Below are positions 16,135-23,700 of a stretch of 64,000 nt of DNA, one piece after another. The first letter of the stretch is position 1. Each line of letters begins with the position of its first letter. Source of the DNA: CAIXSC01 sp046349855 (lineage in GTDB: Bacteria > Planctomycetota > Planctomycetia > Pirellulales > Pirellulaceae); NCBI GenBank assembly GCA_046349855.1, contig JAXMBM010000029.1, positions 24,320 to 88,319 of the forward strand, in the 5' to 3' direction. A program made the translations under genes and the position numbers. The notes under the pieces were generated by a model, which was not told where the DNA came from, searched no databases, and saw nothing but the letters and a program-made list of their open reading frames with translations.

Positions 16135-18189
16135 TCACGTTCCTTCCCCGCGCGGTTCGACGACGTCGACAATCTCGGCATCGAACAGCGCTTTGGCCTG
16201 CTGGACCAGCGGGTGCTTTTCCCGCTCCCGAATCCGCAACACGCGCGATACCGGAGCCGCTCGACGTTCCGGTCCCTTAGCCTCCCCCGGCAGCAGTTCG
16301 AATTCCACCTTGACCATCCGTCCCACAACGCGGGCCAAGGCCTGCTCAATCTTGCTCCGACGATCCGGCCGCTCACACGACTGCTTCTGCAAAGTATACT
16401 CAGGCCGGAAACTCACCACTAGACGATCCGGAGCAGGCACTGCCAGCCCCGCCGCGAACCGGCCAAAGTCGGCCGTCATGTCTTCGAGCAGATCGAGCGC
16501 CGCTTCCCAGACCTGCCGCGCCGTCCCGGACTGCAGCGCCAGTCGAGGCACATCCGCCGCTGCGTCGTCGACGGCGACTCCCGCGGTGACCGGCGGTTCC
16601 GCCGGACCAACCTCGACCTCGTCCAGCCCCGCGGAACGACTCACCGACGACCGAGCTACCGACGATGACGCGAAACCGCCTGCCGCGCCACTGGCCGGTG
16701 GCGACTCGCGAGCCGCCACCTCCACCCCACCGCCCTGCCCCGAGAACTCGCCGCCCGCTGGCGTGTAACGCCCGGAAGACGACGTCGTGAGCGACGGGGA
16801 TGTCGCGGGCTTCGTTGTCGTCGCGAGGGACACCGCCGTCGCTGGCGACCCTGGCTCGGGCAGCTCGTTCAGTTCAGCGGGCTTTTTTTTTTCGCCCGCA
16901 ACCGTGTTGCCCGCAACCGTGTTGCCCGAGGGCCCTTCGTCGGCTCGATTCTCCGCAGCGAGTGGCGGGGAGGAACGAGTGGGAGTCGTGGTCGGCAGCG
17001 GTCCCCCCGCCTGCAGACGAGCGGCCAATTGGGCCAGTTCTTCGAGATTCTCCAACCGGCAGATCCGCACGATGGCCATTTCGAGCAGCACGCGAGCGTG
17101 GGGACTGTGCCGCATCTTGGTTACGGCCTGATCCAGGATCTGCAAAGCGGCCAGCAGAGTCTCCAGCCCAACACCAGCCGCCAACTCCCGCAATTCCCCG
17201 TGCTCGCTGGCCGCGGCCTGGAGCAGCAGATCGGGTCCACACCCCACGGCGACCGCCAGCAGATCCCGGAAGTACGCCAGCAACTGTTCGGCCAGTTGCC
17301 CCTGATCGATGCTCTCGTGCAGCGCGGCTTCGAGTTCGCTGAGAGCCGCGGCCGCCTGGCGTTCGCAGAGCAGCCGGGCCAGGCGAGTCACTCGGCCACT
17401 CCCCGCGGTGCCGAGCATGCGATGGACATCGGCGACGGTGATCCGCCCCGTGGCCGAGGCCAGCAGTTGCTCCAACAGCGACTGGCTGTCGCGCATCGAA
17501 CCGGCCGCGCGACGTGCGAGCAGCCGCAGGGCCTCGTCATCGGCCTCCCAGCCCTCGTTCGCCAGAATCTGCTCGAGCCGGCCCATGATCGAAGCGGACT
17601 CGACCGGAGGAAAATCAAACCGCTGGCAGCGTGACAGGACGGTGATCGGGATCTTTTCCGGATCGGTGGTGCAGAAAATGAATTTGACGTGCTCCGGGGG
17701 CTCTTCCAACGTCTTGAGCAGCGCGTTGAACGCGGCTGTGGTGAGCATGTGGACTTCGTCGATGATGTAGATCTTGAAGCGAGCGCGGCTGGGGCGCACG
17801 TTCAAGTTGGCGCGCAATTGCCGGATCTCCTCGATGCCGCGATTGCTGGCCCCGTCGATCTCCAGCACGTCGACGTCGCCGCCCTGGGTGACCCCCTGGC
17901 AGATATCGCATTCATTGCATGGGGTGGGCGTGGGACCACGGACGCAATTCAGCGCCTTGGCAAAGATCCGCGCCGTGGACGTCTTGCCGACTCCCCGAGC
18001 GCCGGTGAACAGATAGGCATGCCCGACGCGATGCGTCTGAATGGCGTTGCTCAGCGCCTGCGAGACCTGGGACTGCCCCACGAGATCGTCGAATGACTGC
18101 GGACGGTAGCGGCGAGCCACCACCATATACTCGCCGGCAGGCGCCGACGCCGCGGCAGTTGAACGGGATGGCGAGGGATCGGCAGACAT
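16135..18189 (-). CDS. dnaX: DNA polymerase III tau subunit (gamma made by slippage)
   Basis: 684 residues from ATG 18189; a longer TTG start is less likely. AAA+ clamp-loader features are YMVVARRYRPQSFDDLVGQ, Walker A GARGVGKTS, a four-cysteine zinc module (CVRGPTPTPCNECDIC), Walker B IIDEVHML and the sensor-1/SRC region TTDPEKIPITVLSRC. Domain III follows, then a low-complexity linker (about residues 400-550) and the tau-specific C-terminus. The linker holds an A10 tract at codons 433-436 in AAA AAG phase. Slipping by one base in either direction reaches a TGA within a few codons, giving a product of about 438 residues, close to the 431 residues of E. coli gamma. The SRP RNA gene lies just upstream and ybaB follows by one base. 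Confidence 0.96.
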   Translation of the reverse strand: MSADPSPSRSTAAASAPAGEYMVVARRYRPQSFDDLVGQSQVSQALSNAIQTHRVGHAYLFTGARGVGKTSTARIFAKALNCVRGPTPTPCNECDICQGVTQGGDVDVLEIDGASNRGIEEIRQLRANLNVRPSRARFKIYIIDEVHMLTTAAFNALLKTLEEPPEHVKFIFCTTDPEKIPITVLSRCQRFDFPPVESASIMGRLEQILANEGWEADDEALRLLARRAAGSMRDSQSLLEQLLASATGRITVADVHRMLGTAGSGRVTRLARLLCERQAAAALSELEAALHESIDQGQLAEQLLAYFRDLLAVAVGCGPDLLLQAAASEHGELRELAAGVGLETLLAALQILDQAVTKMRHSPHARVLLEMAIVRICRLENLEELAQLAARLQAGGPLPTTTPTRSSPPLAAENRADEGPSGNTVAGNTVAGEKKKPAELNELPEPGSPATAVSLATTTKPATSPSLTTSSSGRYTPAGGEFSGQGGGVEVAARESPPASGAAGGFASSSVARSSVSRSAGLDEVEVGPAEPPVTAGVAVDDAAADVPRLALQSGTARQVWEAALDLLEDMTADFGRFAAGLAVPAPDRLVVSFRPEYTLQKQSCERPDRRSKIEQALARVVGRMVKVEFELLPGEAKGPERRAAPVSRVLRIREREKHPLVQQAKALFDAEIVDVVEPRGEGT
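16883..16892 (-). other. A10 slippery tract in dnaX (predicted frameshift or transcript slippage site)
   Basis: On the coding strand the sequence is GCGGGCG-A10-GCCCGC. In frame 0 it reads GAA AAA AAA AAG CCC, so the last two lysine codons have the AAA AAG phase used by the E. coli dnaX frameshift site. The -1 frame continues GCC CGC TGA; the +1 frame continues AGC CCG CTG AAC TGA. GCGGGC and GCCCGC can pair, placing the A-run in a loop. Confidence 0.75.
16897..16926 (-). repeat. Two exact 15-bp tandem copies next to the dnaX slippery tract
   Basis: The plus-strand unit CGCAACCGTGTTGCC occurs twice back to back and encodes the duplicated residues GNTVAGNTVAG, five codons before the A10 tract. 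Each unit contains GCAAC-ACG-GTTGC on the coding strand, a small hairpin, so two hairpins may stack just 5' of the slippage site. Confidence 0.85.
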
Positions 18190-18240
18190 GCAATAGCCGC
18201 TGAGCGACGCGGGCGACCGGCGGCGACCCGCCGACAACTT

Positions 18241-18337
18241 GAAAGAGAGCGGCCCTCACACAAGAGTACCCCACTTAGGGCTGCTCCGGTTAAGGCCTGA
18301 CCCGGTTCGCGGCTCCCCCTCGCAAGGGCCGCTCCCC
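18241..18337 (-). ncRNA. ffs: Signal recognition particle RNA (small bacterial, 4.5S type)
   Basis: On the minus strand the core reads GTCAGG-CCTTAACCGG-AGCAGCC, the same 6-10-7 layout as the E. coli 4.5S domain IV core GTCAGG-TCCGGAAGGA-AGCAGCC. The symmetric and asymmetric loop bases bound by Ffh are kept. The ends close with a perfect 10-bp helix: GAGCGGCCCT (plus 18325-18334) with AGGGCCGCTC (plus 18247-18256). Length is about 97 bases, the usual small SRP RNA size. The apical loop appears to be UUAACC closed by CC/GG instead of the GGAA tetraloop. It lies about 50 bases upstream of dnaX on the same strand, a position also seen in other bacteria, and may be processed from a common transcript. 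The ends are approximate. Confidence 0.9.
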
Positions 18338-18367
18338 GTCAAGGTTTCTGGCACGGTCACTGGCTGT

Positions 18368-18396
18368 ACTGTACGGGGTGGTGAGCCCGGCGTCAA
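18368..18396 (-). promoter_or_regulatory. Sigma-70-type promoter for SRP RNA and dnaX operon
   Basis: On the minus strand TTGACG (18396-18391) is separated by exactly 17 bases from TACAGT (18373-18368). Transcription would begin near 18361, about 25 bases before the mature SRP RNA 5' end, consistent with a short processed leader. Confidence 0.6.
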
Positions 18397-18506
18397 AGGG
18401 TCGGGCCCCGCTTTCCCCTGTCGCGCCGCTGTGTTACGGTACTCGGGAGTTCGGCCATCTCGGCCGGACGCCGCCCTCCTCCAGCGCCCTACCCGGAGCC
18501 CCAGAC

Positions 18507-19073
18507 ATGCAGCGGATCTTCTGCGGCCGTCACCTCGTTGCTTTCTTTGGTCTTGTCGCCCTTTCGACCGCGGGCCTGCTCTCCGCGACGTTCCCGGCAG
18601 CCGTCCGGGCCGAGGTCAAGGAAGGGGACGCCGCCCCGGCGTTCGAACTGCAGGGAAGTGACGGGAAGACCCACAAGCTGGCCGATTACCTCGGCAAGCA
18701 GGTGGTGGTCATTGCCTGGTATCCCAAGGCATTCACCGGCGGCTGCACGAACGAGTGCAAGTCCCTGCGTGAGCACGGCGAGGCCATCCGCAAGTTCCAG
18801 GTGGCCTACTTCACCGCCAGCTGCGACGATGCGGAAACGAACAAGAAGTTCGCTCAGTCGCTGGAACTCGACTACCCGATCCTCAGCGATCCCGACCACA
18901 AACTGAGCGATGCGTTGGGCGTCACCGACGAGAAGCAGACTCGCCCCCGCCGCTGGACGATCTACATCGGCAAAGATGGCAAAGTCCTGTACGTCGACAA
19001 AGCGGTGAAAACCACGTCGCACGGTACCGACGTGGCAGCCAAGCTCAAGGAATTGGGCGTCGAAACCCGCTAG
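18507..19073 (+). CDS. Exported Bcp/PrxQ-type peroxiredoxin
   Basis: 188 residues from ATG 18507. An N-terminal signal segment (HLVAFFGLVALSTAGLLSATFPAA, cleaved near VRA-E) indicates export; most Bcp/PrxQ proteins are cytoplasmic. The thioredoxin-fold peroxidase domain starts at VKEGDAAPAFELQGSDGK. The active site WYPKAFTGGCTNECKSLRE contains the peroxidatic Cys in TxxC and a second Cys five residues later, the PrxQ arrangement for an intramolecular disulfide. Downstream FTASCDD and PRRWTIYIGKDGKV are family-typical. It reduces hydroperoxides with electrons from a thioredoxin-like partner. It diverges from the SRP RNA/dnaX transcript; tmk follows after 47 bases. Confidence 0.93.
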   Translation: MQRIFCGRHLVAFFGLVALSTAGLLSATFPAAVRAEVKEGDAAPAFELQGSDGKTHKLADYLGKQVVVIAWYPKAFTGGCTNECKSLREHGEAIRKFQVAYFTASCDDAETNKKFAQSLELDYPILSDPDHKLSDALGVTDEKQTRPRRWTIYIGKDGKVLYVDKAVKTTSHGTDVAAKLKELGVETR

Positions 19074-19095
19074 GGCCGCTCGGGCTCTGTCCAAC

Positions 19096-19118
19096 GTACC
19101 CGAAATCGAAGCGTTGAC
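19096..19118 (+). repeat. Recurrent intergenic motif, copy A
   Basis: GTACCCGAAATCGAAG, then CG, then TTGAC ends three bases before the tmk start codon. Two further copies occur at 50948-50970 and 52305-52329. All three are intergenic and in the same orientation. Confidence 0.6.
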
Positions 19119-19120
19119 CG

Positions 19121-19744
19121 ATGACCGGTACTTTTCTCAGCTTTGACGGGGTGGATGGAGCGGGCAAGTCGACGCAGATCGAGTTGTTTGTCGAGTGGCT
19201 CCGCGCGGCAGGGCATACCGTGGTGACCTGCCGCGATCCGGGGACCACCCCGCTGGGCGGCGAACTCCGCAAGTTGCTCCTCCACCGTCACGATCTGGGC
19301 ATGGACGGCCGCGCCGAGATGTTCCTCTACATGGCGGCACGAGCTCAATTGGTGGCCGAAGTGATCCGGCCGGCCCTGCAGGCGGGAAACGTGGTGGTCT
19401 GCGATCGTTTCCTGCTGGCGAACATCGTGTACCAGGGACATGCCGGAGGGCTGGACGTCGAGTCCGTGCGGCAGGTCGGTCACGTGGCGGTGGGTGAAAT
19501 CGAGCCGACCTTCACATTCGTGCTCGACATGCCGGCCGAACAGGCCGCCGCCCGAATCGCCCGCACGTTCGACCGCATGGAAGCTCGTGGTCTCGAGTTC
19601 CTCCGTGCCGTCCGCCGAGGCTTTCTGGAGGAGGCGGCGCGGCAACCGGAACGGATTGGCGTGATCGATGCCCAGGGGACTCCCGCCGAGGTCCACTCGC
19701 GGATTCTTGCTCTCGCCACCCGCTGGCTCCCCGCCGCACGTTGA
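19121..19744 (+). CDS. tmk: Thymidylate kinase
   Basis: 207 residues, the family's usual length. The P-loop FDGVDGAGKST is at residues 8-18. RDPGTTPLGGELRKLLL corresponds to the REPGGTPxGExIR segment, but with Asp-Pro where Glu-Pro is usual. VVVCDRFLLANIVYQG is the DR(Y/F)xxSxxAYQG element. The LID-side residues are in TFDRMEARGLEFLRAVRRGF. The enzyme phosphorylates dTMP to dTDP with ATP in the cytoplasm. It follows the peroxiredoxin gene, and the ATG lies directly behind a copy of a recurrent intergenic motif. No Shine-Dalgarno is visible in that short gap. Confidence 0.95.
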   Translation: MTGTFLSFDGVDGAGKSTQIELFVEWLRAAGHTVVTCRDPGTTPLGGELRKLLLHRHDLGMDGRAEMFLYMAARAQLVAEVIRPALQAGNVVVCDRFLLANIVYQGHAGGLDVESVRQVGHVAVGEIEPTFTFVLDMPAEQAAARIARTFDRMEARGLEFLRAVRRGFLEEAARQPERIGVIDAQGTPAEVHSRILALATRWLPAAR

Positions 19745-19815
19745 TCGGAATTCGCGCCCTGCGGTCGCGCGATTCCACCTGCGAACGGCTCACCCCACCT
19801 GTCACGCGGTCGCAC

Positions 19816-20802
19816 TCAGTCGTTCAGCAACTGGCGCACCGTTTCCACCTGAGGGTTGGCGGAGACGCTCTTGGCCTTGAGCATTTCCGGGACGTAACGC
19901 ACCGTGTCCTTGCGTTCGGGCACCTTGAAGCTATCCCCCTTCTGCAGCACCGGACGGAACTCGGGAATCCCGCCGAAGCTTCGCGTTCCCGCCGCCTGGC
20001 AGGGAATCCAGTGCCCCTTCCCTTGCTCATCGACCAGATAGAACTCGGGATAGCAGTGATCGGGGACCCACACCGTGCGGGCCGGGATCTTGTTGGCTCG
20101 ACACAGCGCGATGAACAGCGATGTGAGTTCTTCGCAGTCGCCGCGTTTATCCTTGAGCGCCGCCAGCGCCCCCTTGATCGGCCCCTCGAAGTACTCGACG
20201 TGCTCCCGCACCCAATCGTAAATCGTCTCGACTTTGGTCCAGGCGTCGGCGTCCTGTTTGTCGGCGAGCACTTCCTTGGCCAGTTTGGTGATGGTCGGAT
20301 GCTCGCTCTCGATCAGCGGGCTGGGACGCAGGTACAACCGCACCTCGCGCGGCAGCTTGTCGACTTTCGGCAACTGAAAGATTCCGGGGTCGAGTGGCGG
20401 GCGCAGCGAGCCGCGATTGATTTCGAACGTGACCAGCGCCGTGACCGTTTCTCCCGCCCGAATCTGTGGAATCTCGACCACCATCTGCCGTACCCCGCCC
20501 TCCAGGACACGGTAGGTCACGCGGTTCACCTGGGGCGAAAACTCCTCTTCCACCACCTTGACCGATTGTTCGGGCCAGTCCGTCGGTACGGGAACGGTCG
20601 CCAGCACTCCCGTGCAATTCCCCGGCGCCCGGATGACCAGTCCGATCTTCCACTTCTGCAGGCGCTGTTCATCCAGCCGCACGCCATTTTCCGGCAACGG
20701 CTCCACTTCCTTGGCGGCTTTGTTCAGCGGAGCACGGGCCGCGACGGGGCCGCTGAGAACAGCGGACAACAAGGTTGCCAGGCAGATGACGCGACGCAAC
20801 AT
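19816..20802 (-). CDS. Exported transglutaminase-like (cysteine protease fold) protein
   Basis: 328 residues from ATG 20802, which has AGGGGAA seven bases upstream; an upstream TTG is weaker. A signal peptide covers residues 1-22 (ICLATLLSAVLSGPVAARA). A beta-rich middle region precedes the transglutaminase core: TKVETIYDWVREHVEYFEG, then KRGDCEELTSLFIALCRA with the nucleophile at Cys223, IPARTVWVPDHCYPEFYL with His249, and GKGHWIPCQAAG. In most family members the last element is WxPVD with the third catalytic residue Asp; here Cys-Gln occupies it. The protein may cleave or cross-link peptides in the periplasm, or be a weakened enzyme. It is convergent with tmk. Confidence 0.85.
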   Translation of the reverse strand: MLRRVICLATLLSAVLSGPVAARAPLNKAAKEVEPLPENGVRLDEQRLQKWKIGLVIRAPGNCTGVLATVPVPTDWPEQSVKVVEEEFSPQVNRVTYRVLEGGVRQMVVEIPQIRAGETVTALVTFEINRGSLRPPLDPGIFQLPKVDKLPREVRLYLRPSPLIESEHPTITKLAKEVLADKQDADAWTKVETIYDWVREHVEYFEGPIKGALAALKDKRGDCEELTSLFIALCRANKIPARTVWVPDHCYPEFYLVDEQGKGHWIPCQAAGTRSFGGIPEFRPVLQKGDSFKVPERKDTVRYVPEMLKAKSVSANPQVETVRQLLND

Positions 20803-21192
20803 GGCACGATTCCCCTGCAAAGACTCAGAGCCAGCAGATATTCCATCCTAGCTTCTGGATCGTGTCGCCGACAAAAGTCGCTGGCCGGCCGGCAGGGCCC
20901 TCGTCGCGGGGATGTGAGAGAGTCAGCGGCGCAACAAAAAAACGCCGCGTCCCGCGGGCAGCGCAAGCGTTGCCCACGGTCCACGGCGTTTCCACCCAAC
21001 GCTCGGCCTGCGCCGGCGCCTCTGATCGGTTCGTGGGGGCGCAGCGAGTGCCTTTCCGGCCAGCGCTGCGAGGCCACGAGGTTGCTGGAGTTCACACGCC
21101 GGAATCATCGGTGAGGCGGCCAGCGCGCCACGCGCCGTCACGTCCCGGCCGATGCCAGGGTGGAGAATCCGAGCTGTTCTTATTTGGCGTGA
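20803..21192 (-). other. Intergenic region, possible structured RNA
   Basis: This 390-base gap between two minus-strand genes holds a U-tailed hairpin (20933-20993) and about 200 bases of GC-rich sequence without a credible open frame. I could not match it to SRP RNA, tmRNA, RNase P RNA or 6S RNA signatures. It could be only the 3' untranslated region of the small exported protein gene. The ribosome-binding sequence for the transglutaminase-like gene is at its lower end. Confidence 0.3.
20933..20993 (-). terminator. Rho-independent terminator with U-tract
   Basis: On the minus strand AAACGCCG (20993-20984 side) pairs with CGGCGTTT next to a run of seven T (20942-20936). Inside lies a second hairpin, GGGCAACG with CGCTGCCC around CTTG. 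It would end transcripts from the small exported protein gene at 21193-21417. It is the clearest intrinsic terminator in the window and contrasts with the U-less hairpins elsewhere. Confidence 0.7.
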
Positions 21193-21417
21193 CTACGTCG
21201 TCGGATCTACCGGGCCGGGAAGCACGTGATTGGTCGGCGCGGGAGGCGTCGACGGCAGAATCGTCCCGCCGCCATTGAGGATCGTCGAACCGCAATTCGA
21301 TTGGCTATAGCCGCACGGATTGCAGCGATCCCCCTGCCCACCACCGAACAACCGGCACCCGCTCGAAGTTCCGACCGTCGCCAACGCGAGAGCCGTTACC
21401 AACAGCATCCTCTTCAT
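21193..21417 (-). CDS. Small exported cysteine-containing protein
   Basis: 74 residues from ATG 21417, which has GGGAG nine bases upstream; in-frame ATGs 8 and 3 codons earlier are also possible. A hydrophobic leader (MLLVTALALATVGTSSGC) ends in Cys with Ser-Gly before it, close to but not a canonical lipobox. The mature part has CNPCGYSQSNCG followed by a proline-rich tail (LPSTPPAPTNHVLPGPVD). Such tiny secreted or lipidated proteins are common in planctomycetes and have no assigned role. The good ribosome-binding site and the downstream U-tailed terminator support it as a real gene. Confidence 0.6.
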   Translation of the reverse strand: MKRMLLVTALALATVGTSSGCRLFGGGQGDRCNPCGYSQSNCGSTILNGGGTILPSTPPAPTNHVLPGPVDPTT

Positions 21418-21749
21418 GACACGCATCTCCCAGTTTTTCACTACGCACGCACCTTGATCGGGTCCGAGCCTCGCAACTCTACAACGCGCTCTCCGATGTG
21501 CAAACGCAACGGTTTCTTTTTTTCCTCAAGCTGTTGTCGAGAAGCGACGCAAACAACGCCAGGCAAGCTAGAGTTGGTCGGCGTCGAGAGAATCGAATGC
21601 GGGCAGCTTGCCGAGTAGACCGTATGTACGGGTATCGTGGTCGATCGGGGAAACGAACAACGGACGTACTCCCCGGTGCGTTCCAAGGTCAGTCGCAGCC
21701 AGTGACTCAGGGCGTAGCCCCACCGACTCGCCCGCAGCCGCGTGCCGAG
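21418..21749. other. Divergent intergenic region
   Basis: 332 bases between the small exported protein gene (minus) and the alpha/beta hydrolase gene (plus). It must hold promoters for both. A T8 run lies near 21515-21525 but has no hairpin in front of it. I see no convincing -35/-10 pair and no short gene. The plus-strand frame stays open through most of it, but the sequence there is not protein-like. Confidence 0.4.
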
Positions 21750-22715
21750 ATGTCGCGGGCGGCGAGCAGCGTGCGGGCGCTGGGACGCGGACTGCTCTTC
21801 ACCGTACTCTGGTGCATCCCGTCCTTGCTGGCCACGGCCCACGAAGGCCCCGCTCCTCAGTATTGGCTGGTGCGCACGTATGGCCTGGGGGATCCGGGCG
21901 TCGCGGCCGCCGACTTGGCGCAGCTGGATGTGCAACGCTGGGAAGCCGACCAGTGGTCGGTATCCTCGGTCACGGATCTGGCAGCCACCACGGCCGACTG
22001 CCTGACGGTGGTTTACGTCCACGGCAACCGCGGCGACGATGCTTCCGCGATTGAGCATGGGCGGCGAATCGGAGCTCACCTGGCAGAACAGCCGGGAGGA
22101 CGCCCTTTCCAAGTGCTGATCTGGTCGTGGCCCTCAGCGCAAACGCAACGCGGCCGCAAAGACTTTCGCGCCAAGGCCGAACGGACCGACACCGAGGCCT
22201 GGTATCTGGGAACTCTCCTGGACCGCTTCGACGCGCGTGCCGAAGTCGCGCTGATCGGCTACAGCTACGGCGCCCGAGTGATCACCGGCGCTCTGCACTG
22301 GCGCGCCGGCGGCGAGTACGAAGGACGAACCCTGCCGCCACGCGAACCGGAACAGACGTTGGCGCGTTACCGAGTCGCCCTGCTGGCACCGGCCTTGCAT
22401 CAGGATTGGCTTGCCACCGCTGGCACTCACGGCGATGCCCTGCGAGTCACCCAGCGGATGCTCATTTTCTACAACCCGTGCGACCCGGCACTCCGCTGGT
22501 ATCGCTTTGTCTATCGCTGTGAGAAACCGGAAGCTCTGGGACGCTGGGGAATCGCCGACCATTGGCTCGGCGACGGGAGCGAGCGGGTGGAACAGTGGGA
22601 TGTCTCCCCCGTCATCGGTCGCACGCATGATGAAGACGCCTACCTGGGTTCGCTGTGGATTACCGAGCGACTCGGCGAGACCCTCCTCCCGCCCGCCACG
22701 TCGCCGACGGATTGA
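21750..22715 (+). CDS. Exported alpha/beta hydrolase
   Basis: 321 residues from ATG 21750, chosen because it puts a signal peptide (ALGRGLLFTVLWCIPSLLATAHEG) at the N-terminus; the frame is open further upstream but that part is not protein-like. The fold is visible as a strand and oxyanion region, CLTVVYVHGNRGDDA, then FQVLIWSWPSAQTQ, and the nucleophile elbow VALIGYSYGARVI (G-Y-S-Y-G, Ser near residue 173). VALLAPALHQDW and a late His (IADHW or RTHDEDAYLGS) may complete the triad. Substrate unknown. The aminotransferase gene follows 32 bases downstream on the same strand. Confidence 0.8.
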   Translation: MSRAASSVRALGRGLLFTVLWCIPSLLATAHEGPAPQYWLVRTYGLGDPGVAAADLAQLDVQRWEADQWSVSSVTDLAATTADCLTVVYVHGNRGDDASAIEHGRRIGAHLAEQPGGRPFQVLIWSWPSAQTQRGRKDFRAKAERTDTEAWYLGTLLDRFDARAEVALIGYSYGARVITGALHWRAGGEYEGRTLPPREPEQTLARYRVALLAPALHQDWLATAGTHGDALRVTQRMLIFYNPCDPALRWYRFVYRCEKPEALGRWGIADHWLGDGSERVEQWDVSPVIGRTHDEDAYLGSLWITERLGETLLPPATSPTD

Positions 22716-22747
22716 ACGGCGAGCGTGCGGACGGTAGCCTGCTCGAC

Positions 22748-23662
22748 ATGAAGTCCGCACTCGCTTATTGGAATGGTCGACTGGTCCCCGCTGCCGAAGT
22801 GGTCATCGCGCCGTACGACGCCGGTTTTGTGCAGGGCACGACGGTGGGAGAACAGCTGCGAACGTTCGGCGGGCAACTGTTCCGCCTCGAACAGCACCTG
22901 GAACGGCTCGGACGATCCCTGGCCATCGTCGGCGTAGTTCCTCCCGTGTCACTCGGGATACTGGAAGAAATCAGCCGCTCTCTGGCGCGCTACAATCACG
23001 CCCTGCTCGCTCCCGGCGATGATCTCGGGCTGTCGATCGTGATCACTCCGGGAATTTACGCGGCCTTCGCCGCCGGGGCGACCGGCGGACCGACGGTCAT
23101 TGTGAGCACGTACCCGGTGGCGTTTGGCCACTTCGCCACCGCCTACACGACGGGGCAAGCCCTGGTGGTGTCGCCGGTCCGTCAGGTACCCACCGACTGC
23201 TGGCCGGCGGAACTGAAGTGCCGCAGTCGAATGCATTATTACCTGGCAGACCGCGCGGCGCGCCAGCAGGAACCCGGAGCCCGTGCCCTGCTGCTCGACC
23301 ACGACGGCTACGTCACCGAAGCGTCGACCGCGAACATTGTGATCTGCGAACGGGACGGCGGCCTGGTATCACCACCGAAAGAACGCATCCTCCCCGGCAT
23401 CAGCGTGGCGACCCTGGCCGAACTCGCCGACCAGCTCGGCCTGCCCTTCCGCGAGCGGCTGTTGCGCGTGGAAGATCTGGAGCAAGCTCAGGAGATCTTC
23501 CTGACCAGCACTTCGCCGTGCCTTGTCCCCTGCACGCGGCTGAACGGCCGCCCGGTCGGGACGGGACAGCCGGGGCCGGTGTTCGCGCGACTGCTGGCCG
23601 CCTGGAGTGCCCGGGTCGGAGTCGACATCGCAGCCCAGGCCAAGCGTTTCGCCCAACGTTGA
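22748..23662 (+). CDS. Class IV aminotransferase (branched-chain aminotransferase / aminodeoxychorismate lyase-like)
   Basis: 304 residues from ATG 22748, the only start that places ALAYWNGRLVPAAEVVIAPYDAGF at the N-terminus, as in fold-type IV PLP enzymes. RTFGGQLFRLEQHLERL is the family RxxxGxxFxLxxHLxRL motif. The PLP lysine lies in AELKCRSRMHYYLADRAA, and DGYVTEASTANIVICE is the conserved E-(S/G)-x-xNI motif. GILPG-like text appears as ERILPGISVATLAELA. Length and motifs fit IlvE and PabC equally; the substrate pocket cannot be decided by eye. It is probably co-transcribed with the hydrolase upstream. Confidence 0.85.
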   Translation: MKSALAYWNGRLVPAAEVVIAPYDAGFVQGTTVGEQLRTFGGQLFRLEQHLERLGRSLAIVGVVPPVSLGILEEISRSLARYNHALLAPGDDLGLSIVITPGIYAAFAAGATGGPTVIVSTYPVAFGHFATAYTTGQALVVSPVRQVPTDCWPAELKCRSRMHYYLADRAARQQEPGARALLLDHDGYVTEASTANIVICERDGGLVSPPKERILPGISVATLAELADQLGLPFRERLLRVEDLEQAQEIFLTSTSPCLVPCTRLNGRPVGTGQPGPVFARLLAAWSARVGVDIAAQAKRFAQR

Positions 23663-23700
23663 TTCGCCCGGCGGTGGTTCGGTGAGGTCTGAGCCACAGC

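Noticed and set aside
16883..16892. T10 run on the plus strand as a transcription terminator
   Set aside because: No gene on the plus strand ends before it and the only pairing flanks the run itself. It is better explained as a slippage tract in dnaX.
18343..18365. Sigma-54 promoter starting at TGGCACG near 18350
   Set aside because: The downstream -12 element is CTGGC instead of TTGC(A/T), so the match is incomplete.
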